From the NCBI GenBank assembly GCA_947625445.1, contig CANQOM010000024.1, positions 1-14,203 of the forward strand: a stretch of DNA of 14,203 bases. The letters are read 5' to 3'. Of the stretch, positions 1 to 5,785 are shown piece by piece. A model generated the notes under the pieces. It was not told the origin of the DNA. It saw only the letters and a list, made by a program, of their open reading frames with translations, and searched no databases. The translations under genes were made by a program, and so were the position numbers. Origin of the DNA: Candidatus Gastranaerophilales bacterium. GTDB taxonomy: Bacteria > Cyanobacteriota > Vampirovibrionia > Gastranaerophilales > Gastranaerophilaceae. Position 1 is the first letter of the stretch; every line of letters starts with the position of its first letter.

Positions 1-43
1 CAATTAGCCATAAAGGTTTTTCTTTTTGGATGTTTGCGGTCAT
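1..43 (-). CDS. Probable EmrB-like MFS drug transporter, N-terminus only
   Basis: Only the first 14 codons are in the window (MTANIQKEKPLWLI); the rest lies beyond the left edge. The start codon overlaps the stop of the upstream adaptor gene in a TAATG arrangement (stop at 45-43, ATG at 43-41), which is typical of translational coupling. In emrAB-type operons the gene directly after the EmrA adaptor encodes the 14-helix DHA2-family MFS pump, and a short polar N-terminus ending in a tryptophan/hydrophobic run fits the entry to its first membrane helix. The identity is inferred from position, not from sequence. An ABC transporter subunit is the main alternative. Confidence 0.55.
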   Translation of the reverse strand, partial: MTANIQKEKPLWLI

Positions 44-1026
44 TATCTTACTTTTACCTCGGGTATGACTGACATTCCTGGTACTATATTATATTGAGAA
101 ATATCTTCCGTAAAAATAATCTTTACCGGAACTCTTTGAACTATTTTAACATAGCTGCCTACTGCATTTTCGGGAGGAAATAAGCTTGCTTTTGCTCCGG
201 TTGACCTTTGAATACTCTCTACTTTCCCTTTAAACTTTTTTGTACCATATGTATCAATTTTTATAGTAACATTTTGCCCCTTTTTCATATTGGCTATTTG
301 TGTTTCTTTAAAATTTGCAACTATCCACATGTGATTTGGGACAATTGAAAACATAGGTTGAGCAACTTGTACATAATTTCCTTCTTCTACCGAACGATTT
401 GTTATTAGTCCGTCATTTGTTGCATAAATTTTTGTATATGATAAATTTAATTTATTTTCTTCTACTTCTGCTTCAAGCCTTTTTATAGTTGCGTTTATCT
501 CTTCAAACTTTGCATTTGCTGATTTTTGATTTGCTTGTGCAGTTGTAAATTTAGTTTGACTTTCTTCGTATTCTTGTTTTGATGAAATTCCTTTTTCATA
601 CATCTTTTTATATCTGTCGAAATCATTTTGCGCAAAATTTAATTCCGAAGAGGTTTTTTCAACATCGTTATTTGCTACTTTTAACATAGATTTAGCTTCA
701 GTTAGTTTTGCTTCCGATTGCATTAATTTAACTCTGTAATCATTAGAATCTATTTCTAAAAGTAAATCGCCTTTCTTTACTTCCTGATTATCTTCTATTT
801 TTAAATTGGTAACAATACCAGATATTCTTGGTGAAACTGTTATTATATGACCTTCTACAAAAGCATCATCTGTTGATTTGTAGTAGTAATTATGTATAGA
901 ATAAAAAATTGCACATATAAAAAATATTATGAATACAACTATTGGTACAAATACTCTTTTTTTCTTAAATTCAGGTCTGTTATCTTCTTTTATATTATTT
1001 ATTTCGGCTTGTTTATTTTCTTCCAT
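43..1026 (-). CDS. EmrA/HlyD-family efflux periplasmic adaptor (membrane fusion protein)
   Basis: This is the periplasmic adaptor that would link an inner-membrane pump to a TolC-type channel. It has 327 residues. There is a charged cytoplasmic N-terminus, one membrane helix at about 25-44, and the family signature STDDAFVEGH (51-60) followed by VSPRISG (64-70). The first lipoyl half covers about 62-95, and a long lysine/glutamate-rich coiled coil covers about 98-198. The second lipoyl half contains NDGLITNRSVEEG (204-216). The beta-barrel end contains TGAKASLFPPENAVG (276-290) and KIVQRVPVKI (294-303), which are very characteristic of EmrA. An AAAGGA ribosome site (1040-1035) sits 8 nt before the ATG. 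It follows marR by 19 bp and overlaps the next gene, so it is the middle gene of a marR-emrA-emrB-like operon. The family call is secure; the substrate is unknown. Confidence 0.93.
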   Translation of the reverse strand: MEENKQAEINNIKEDNRPEFKKKRVFVPIVVFIIFFICAIFYSIHNYYYKSTDDAFVEGHIITVSPRISGIVTNLKIEDNQEVKKGDLLLEIDSNDYRVKLMQSEAKLTEAKSMLKVANNDVEKTSSELNFAQNDFDRYKKMYEKGISSKQEYEESQTKFTTAQANQKSANAKFEEINATIKRLEAEVEENKLNLSYTKIYATNDGLITNRSVEEGNYVQVAQPMFSIVPNHMWIVANFKETQIANMKKGQNVTIKIDTYGTKKFKGKVESIQRSTGAKASLFPPENAVGSYVKIVQRVPVKIIFTEDISQYNIVPGMSVIPEVKVR

Positions 1027-1045
1027 TTCTATTATCCTTTTTCGG

Positions 1046-1501
1046 CTATATTTGTAAATTTACTTTGTCTCTTATATTGAAATAGACTTTATCTAAAGTA
1101 TTTAAAAAGATTTCGAGTTCTTCGTTTGTTATGTCTTTTGTTGCTATTTGTCTTATATTTTTTGTTACTGAATGAATTTTATTTCTTAAATCAATACCTT
1201 TTTGAGTTGGTTTTATTTTATATATTTTTCTTCCGTTAGAATCAGGAGTTTTAGTTATCAGCTTTTTTTCTTCAAGTATTTTTATTATTCTGCTTATATT
1301 CGCCCTGTCTTTAAGTGTAATTTCAGATAATTGCCTTTGATATAATTCTTGATTATCTGCAATCAAAGATAGGATTCCATACTGCTCGGGAGTTATTTCA
1401 AAATTTTCTTTACTGAAACAATTATTTGAAAAAATTCTCAAAACTATTGCAGTTGTTGTAAGCCTCGCTGATATTCTTTTCCTTAAAATACTTCTTTGCA
1501 T
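1046..1501 (-). CDS. MarR-family transcriptional regulator, likely efflux repressor
   Basis: A 151-residue winged-helix regulator of the MarR/EmrR type. N-terminal dimerisation helices (1-30) are followed by ITPEQYGILSLI (36-47). The HTH is at about 55-80, with recognition helix around DRANISRIIKILEEKKLI (65-82). The wing contains SNGRKIYKIKPTQKG (88-102), and a C-terminal dimer helix follows. MarR proteins bind palindromes as dimers and release DNA on binding phenolic or drug ligands. The frame stays open upstream to an ATG at 1567, but that extension would cross the palindromic operator and the predicted promoter, so the ATG at 1501 is preferred. No strong Shine-Dalgarno site precedes it. 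It is the first gene of the efflux operon and probably represses both itself and the divergent outer-membrane gene. Confidence 0.9.
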   Translation of the reverse strand: MQRSILRKRISARLTTTAIVLRIFSNNCFSKENFEITPEQYGILSLIADNQELYQRQLSEITLKDRANISRIIKILEEKKLITKTPDSNGRKIYKIKPTQKGIDLRNKIHSVTKNIRQIATKDITNEELEIFLNTLDKVYFNIRDKVNLQI

Positions 1502-1522
1502 GATTATTTTTTTGATATAATG

Positions 1523-1550
1523 TTCTTGTGTTATAATTATAACACAAGAA
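1523..1550. promoter_or_regulatory. 28-bp perfect palindrome: MarR operator with two overlapping divergent promoters
   Basis: Each half reads TTCTTGTGTTATAA and the two halves are exact reverse complements with no spacer. The plus strand contains TGTTATAAT (1529-1537), an extended -10 element (TGnTATAAT). By symmetry the minus strand carries the same element, with its TATAAT at 1541-1536. Expected transcription starts near 1544 (plus) and 1529 (minus) give leaders of about 27-28 nt to tolC (1571) and marR (1501). Neither direction shows a convincing -35. A MarR dimer on this site would cover both -10 elements at once. The palindrome is seen directly; regulator identity and promoter activity are inference. 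Confidence 0.8.
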
Positions 1551-1570
1551 AAATTTAGGAAATGCAAGTT

Positions 1571-2950
1571 ATGAAAAAGTTTTTAATTTTATTTTTAATA
1601 TTTATCATATCCTCTACAAGTGCACATTCAAAGCAAAATTCGGATGATGTTAATACTAAAAATAAAATAGAATACTTAAATCTTCAGTGGTGGCAAAATT
1701 TTAATGATGATATTTTAATAGAACATTTAAAAAATTTATATCTTAATAATTATGATTTAAAAAATGCAGAATTAAAAATTAAAGAGAGTGAAAAAATTGT
1801 CAAACTTGAATTTGCAAATGAATTACCTGAGATAAATTTTAACGGATTTATTTCAAGAGATTTTCGCTCTTCAGAGCAAAGGTTTGGTTCAATGTCAATA
1901 CCAAGCTATGCTCAAAATAATTTTCAACTGCCTTTAACTGCAAGCTATGAAATAGATATTTGGGGTAAAAACAGGTTAAAAACAAAAAGTGCTCAACAAA
2001 AATTAGAAATTGTAAAACAAGCGCAGAGAGCTACATATATTTCTTTAACTTCTGATTTCGCAAGTGATTATTATAATCTTATAAAAGTTGATGAACTTCT
2101 TAATATTCAAGAAGAGTTGATAAAAATTCAAACACAAATTACAGAAAAAATCAAAGATAAATATGAAATAGGTATGTGTTCTATCAGTGAAGTTTTGTCT
2201 GAAGAAAAAATACTTACATCTTTGAAAGAAGAAAAAAATAATTTAGAAGATAAAAAAGAAACTCTTGTTAATATTTTAAGGTCATATTTATCATTGCGTA
2301 GTGGAGATATACTAAGAACAAGTTTTTCGGACATAAAATTAATTGAAAATATTCCTGAAGAATTTGATTCAAATATAATTGAAAATCGCCCGGATTTTTT
2401 ACAGGCCGAATCAGATATTAAAAGACTTGGATATGATGTGAGGGTTGCAAGAAAAGAGCTTCTGCCAAGTTTTATAATTTTCGGTCAAATTGGTTTAAAT
2501 GCCTACAGATTTTCTGATTTATTTAAAAATTTTACTCAATTGGCTTCAGCAGGCATTGTTCCTGAGTTTGATATATTTTCCGGCGGAAGAAAAATTGCAT
2601 TTTTGAAATTAAAAAAATATCAGTATGATGAAGCTCTAAACAATTATCAAAAAACTATTGTTGAGGATATAAAAGAAGTTAATACTGCTTTGGCAGAGTT
2701 CAAAACATCTAAGAAAAATTTTATAGAGTCTGAGCAAAGAGTTAAAATACAAGATAAAATATTTATACTTGCAACTGATAAAACTCAAATTGGCTCAGCT
2801 TCAAATTTGGATTTACTTTATAGCAAAGAAGCAGATTTAATAGTAAAAAAAGATAAAGTTTCAAATACAATAAATTATTTAGTTTCTGCAATATCTTTAT
2901 ATAAAGCTTCAGGTGGTAAAAACTTGAGTGAGGTTAATGAAGATATATAA
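1571..2950 (+). CDS. TolC/OprM-type outer-membrane efflux channel
   Basis: This is the outer-membrane component of the efflux system. From the ATG at 1571 it has 459 residues with a Sec signal peptide (KKFLILFLIFIISSTSAHS, residues 2-20). The signal end has no lipobox cysteine, so it is probably not a lipoprotein, unlike many OprM/NodT members. It shows the family hallmark SYEIDIWGK (125-133) and two repeats rich in coiled-coil helix. The second repeat is marked by IENRPDFLQAESDI, which matches the NRPD-AE signature of this family. The ATG at 1562 is rejected because AGGA (1557-1560) would be only 1 nt away; from 1571 the spacing is 10 nt. It is divergent from marR-emrA and shares the palindromic operator. 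Its stop lies 2 bp from the convergent HD gene, leaving no room for a terminator between them. Confidence 0.92.
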   Translation: MKKFLILFLIFIISSTSAHSKQNSDDVNTKNKIEYLNLQWWQNFNDDILIEHLKNLYLNNYDLKNAELKIKESEKIVKLEFANELPEINFNGFISRDFRSSEQRFGSMSIPSYAQNNFQLPLTASYEIDIWGKNRLKTKSAQQKLEIVKQAQRATYISLTSDFASDYYNLIKVDELLNIQEELIKIQTQITEKIKDKYEIGMCSISEVLSEEKILTSLKEEKNNLEDKKETLVNILRSYLSLRSGDILRTSFSDIKLIENIPEEFDSNIIENRPDFLQAESDIKRLGYDVRVARKELLPSFIIFGQIGLNAYRFSDLFKNFTQLASAGIVPEFDIFSGGRKIAFLKLKKYQYDEALNNYQKTIVEDIKEVNTALAEFKTSKKNFIESEQRVKIQDKIFILATDKTQIGSASNLDLLYSKEADLIVKKDKVSNTINYLVSAISLYKASGGKNLSEVNEDI

Positions 2951-2952
2951 TA

Positions 2953-5766
2953 TTAATTTATAATAATCGGTAAGTCATTTTTTTCTGCAAAATCAAGAAT
3001 GCTTTCTGGTATTTTTTCTATAGGCGTTTTGGATATTATTCCTTCAATTTTGGGGTTATAGACTGTAATTTCGTTTGCAGAATTACTAAATCCTAAAAGT
3101 GCATTATTTGCCTTTTTAATTGCTTCTTTTATTTCATTACCTTTGAATTTTTTCTCACCTATTTTAAAAATTTCATCATCTTTGATTTGTGTTAAATACT
3201 TTAAATTTGAAAGTTTCAGATATAATTCTTTATATTCATCATCATTTATATCTAATTCGACTTGAATTGTTTCAGGGATGATATTTCTTTCCCAGTCTCT
3301 GTGTAAATCTTGAGTAAAGTCGTTAAGAGTTTTTTTAATTCCGCTTGCAAGATTATAATCCCCTGCAACTCCTATATTACAGTTTTCGGCACTTATTATA
3401 ATTCCATGTAATCTGTTCTGATATGTTTTTTTATGTTTTGGGGTAATCAAGCTTGTACTTAAATAACCTTCATTTTCATCCCTTGTTAAATGATTTATAA
3501 CTCGCATAATCACGTCATAATCATTATTATAATTATCCAACATGTGAACAAGAAAGCTTACATCATCCATTGTTGTGCCTTTTACAAAACCCAAGTCTGA
3601 TAAATATGTATTTTGGGGTAAATTTCTTAAATCCAATACTTTAAAAATGCGTCCGTTCATATTTACTTTAGGAATATAGTTTGGATTTATTATTTTACTC
3701 GTGAATATTAATTGTCCGGTTTTATGAATATAATTAAGGGAATTTTCTATTGGCTCTAGATTTTCAGAATTTAGACTTGATTTAAATTCATTATAAATTG
3801 GGTCAGAAACATTTTTTAAATCTGCATTCCCCATAATTTTAGCCATTGTGAAATCATTTTTTCTTCTAAATAAACTTGATGTTTTTTCAGAAGATGCTTC
3901 TTTTTTATTATACAATTCATTCCAGTGATGATTTTTTACAAATTCATATACTCTTGCTTTAAAATCAGAGGGGAAATTAAATTTAGTCAATATGTCTTTT
4001 ACATATAAAGCCGATTTATATTGATGTCCTTTGTCAAGATTTCCTTCTTCTTTTCCTATATCATGAAGAATTATACTAAATTTTAAACAAGTTTTATCAA
4101 TATTTTCAAGATTATTATATCTTTCATCATTCATGGAATCCTGTAATACTTTGAGCATATGAATATCAGAACTGAAATTGTGTGCCGGTTGTTGTTGCTT
4201 GCCTATTGTATTTATAAATTCCGGTAATCCTTTTATTAATGAATTTAATACATAATCTATATCTTTGTTACCTGTTTTTACTTCATTTTCTTTTATAAAT
4301 TTATGAGCTAAATCATATATTTCTTTTTCATTTTTATTTTGTTTGTCTAGGTTTTTTAGGTTGATAATTCCGTTATATCCGTATATATTACTTGGATTAC
4401 TTCCGATTATTAAGGGTTCAATATCTAATTTTTCGTATATTGACTCTATTTGTTCATTATCTGATTTCTTTAATGCATTTGATAAATCTTTTAAAAATTC
4501 ATTTCTTGAATATTTTAACGGGAGTCCTGATTTTTCATATTGACCAAAATCAAATGTTTTTATTGCTCTGTTTATTTTTGGATTATTGTTTGCTAAAAAT
4601 CCTTTTGAAAATTGATTAATATCTTCTTGAGAAATTTCAGTTGGTGTTATTGTATTTGTTATTGATTTTTCAAGTTGCTGAATATGCTTTTTTAGGTTAA
4701 TTTTTTGTTTTTCTTCTTTTGTTAAATCAATTTCTCCCGAATCAATTTTTTCTTGAATTTCCTTATATGCATTGAGTAAAGAATATCTGGTATTAATGTC
4801 TGCTTTTTTATTTTCGTTTATACCTATAATATTCATTAATATTTCTTCTTTTGCCAGCAAAAGTTTTTTGTCTTTGTCTTCAATATTTCTTATTTTTTGT
4901 AATAAGGCTTTATTTTCTTGGAATTTTTTTGAATAAAAAACATTTTCAAAAGAGTTTCTATAAAATAAACTGCTAATAATATATTCAGTCAGACAAGTCA
5001 TCATAACAAGTAATTTATCAGGTTCTGTCTGTACTAATATTATTCGGTCTAAATCTGAGACTTCCGAAGAATCAATTTTATTAGCTATGAGATTTTTTGC
5101 GGAATCATAGCCTTTTCCTTCTAAGCTGGCTAAAAATGTTGCATCAAAACTGTGTGCACCAGCTTTTTTTAGAGATATCATTTTTTCAATTGTTTTTTTA
5201 TCATTATGAGATTGTTTAATGCTTGTATATGTGTCAAATCCTGCTTCAACCATTTTTTTAGCATTCTCATATTCTTCATGATTTAATTCTAAAATGTTTT
5301 TTATATTAGCTTGTGTTGTTGATGGATTTTGTATAAACGGAGATATTTTTTCGTATTGTTGTTTATTAATTCCTATTTCTTCCGCAAAAGATGGGGCATA
5401 TTGTCTACTTATTAAATCTACTACTCTTTTATATGTTTCATCTTCAAGATTAATTATTGATTCAATATTACTTGATTTGACTTTGTATGTTCTATTTATT
5501 TTGCTACTTAATTCATTAATTCTTGAAATTTGTTTTTTGTCTTTTATACCTTCAAAATGTTCTTTTAATTCATTTTCATTCTCAGCAATTTCATAAATTC
5601 CGGGATCTATATTTATACCTTTAAAGGATAATTCAAGTCTGTCTCCTGTTTGTATATGATTGTAATGTATTCTCGGCTTGAATACATCAGTATAAAATGA
5701 ATAATTGTTTTTTATAAATGATATTTTATTATTTAATTTCATAGTTTCACATATATGAAATCTCAT
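2953..5766 (-). CDS. Large HD-domain protein with SFKG tag and 27-residue helical repeats (paralogue A)
   Basis: A 937-residue protein of unknown overall function. No signal peptide is seen. Layout: SFKG tag at 47-50; five helical repeats of 27-28 residues at about 107-242; a charged coiled-coil-like region at 280-370; a block shared with its neighbour (about 376-475, including SGLPLKYSR and GYNGIINL). The HD phosphohydrolase domain is at about 529-655, with SSDIHMLKVL (His536), HDIGK (568-572), His581, NHHW (612-615) and Asp649. The C-terminal domain (about 684-937) contains GYLSTSL (767-773), QIKDDE (860-865) and YNPKI (903-907). The HD motif order resembles GlnD (YTVDEHT, HDIAK, NH, AD), suggesting a metal-dependent phosphohydrolase. 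Translation may instead begin at Met9 (5742), whose MKLNN resembles the neighbour's MKINQ; neither start has a clear ribosome site. It lies 19 bp after paralogue B, probably in one transcript. Confidence 0.88.
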   Translation of the reverse strand: MRFHICETMKLNNKISFIKNNYSFYTDVFKPRIHYNHIQTGDRLELSFKGINIDPGIYEIAENENELKEHFEGIKDKKQISRINELSSKINRTYKVKSSNIESIINLEDETYKRVVDLISRQYAPSFAEEIGINKQQYEKISPFIQNPSTTQANIKNILELNHEEYENAKKMVEAGFDTYTSIKQSHNDKKTIEKMISLKKAGAHSFDATFLASLEGKGYDSAKNLIANKIDSSEVSDLDRIILVQTEPDKLLVMMTCLTEYIISSLFYRNSFENVFYSKKFQENKALLQKIRNIEDKDKKLLLAKEEILMNIIGINENKKADINTRYSLLNAYKEIQEKIDSGEIDLTKEEKQKINLKKHIQQLEKSITNTITPTEISQEDINQFSKGFLANNNPKINRAIKTFDFGQYEKSGLPLKYSRNEFLKDLSNALKKSDNEQIESIYEKLDIEPLIIGSNPSNIYGYNGIINLKNLDKQNKNEKEIYDLAHKFIKENEVKTGNKDIDYVLNSLIKGLPEFINTIGKQQQPAHNFSSDIHMLKVLQDSMNDERYNNLENIDKTCLKFSIILHDIGKEEGNLDKGHQYKSALYVKDILTKFNFPSDFKARVYEFVKNHHWNELYNKKEASSEKTSSLFRRKNDFTMAKIMGNADLKNVSDPIYNEFKSSLNSENLEPIENSLNYIHKTGQLIFTSKIINPNYIPKVNMNGRIFKVLDLRNLPQNTYLSDLGFVKGTTMDDVSFLVHMLDNYNNDYDVIMRVINHLTRDENEGYLSTSLITPKHKKTYQNRLHGIIISAENCNIGVAGDYNLASGIKKTLNDFTQDLHRDWERNIIPETIQVELDINDDEYKELYLKLSNLKYLTQIKDDEIFKIGEKKFKGNEIKEAIKKANNALLGFSNSANEITVYNPKIEGIISKTPIEKIPESILDFAEKNDLPIIIN
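3817..4161 (-). other. HD domain of paralogue A, full metal-ligand set
   Basis: Residues 536-650. The motif order is DIH / HDIGK / GH---SA / KNHHW / NADL. All residues expected of a catalytic HD domain (H, HD, D) and the extra histidines seen in GlnD-like members are present. Activity as a phosphohydrolase is therefore plausible; the substrate is unknown. Confidence 0.8.
5041..5448 (-). repeat. Protein-level tandem repeats of 27-28 residues in paralogue A
   Basis: Five units at residues 107-133, 134-161, 162-188, 189-215 and 216-242. Four are 27 residues long and one is 28. Each begins with a polar turn, then a Y/I-containing helix ending near a Gly or Lys, then a second helix. The units align with those of paralogue B. 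The DNA itself is diverged, so this is visible only in translation. Confidence 0.65.
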
Positions 5767-5785
5767 AAATAATTTTTTTGTTACG

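Noticed and set aside
1502..1567. N-terminal extension of the MarR gene to an ATG at 1567
   Set aside because: It would place the palindromic operator and both extended -10 elements inside the coding region and adds 22 residues not typical of MarR proteins; the ATG at 1501 gives a normal-length protein.
5294..5596. Plus-strand 100-codon open frame inside the HD paralogue A gene
   Set aside because: It is antisense to a well-supported coding region and reflects the low stop frequency opposite lysine- and asparagine-rich codons; the paralogue is coding on the other strand at the matching position.
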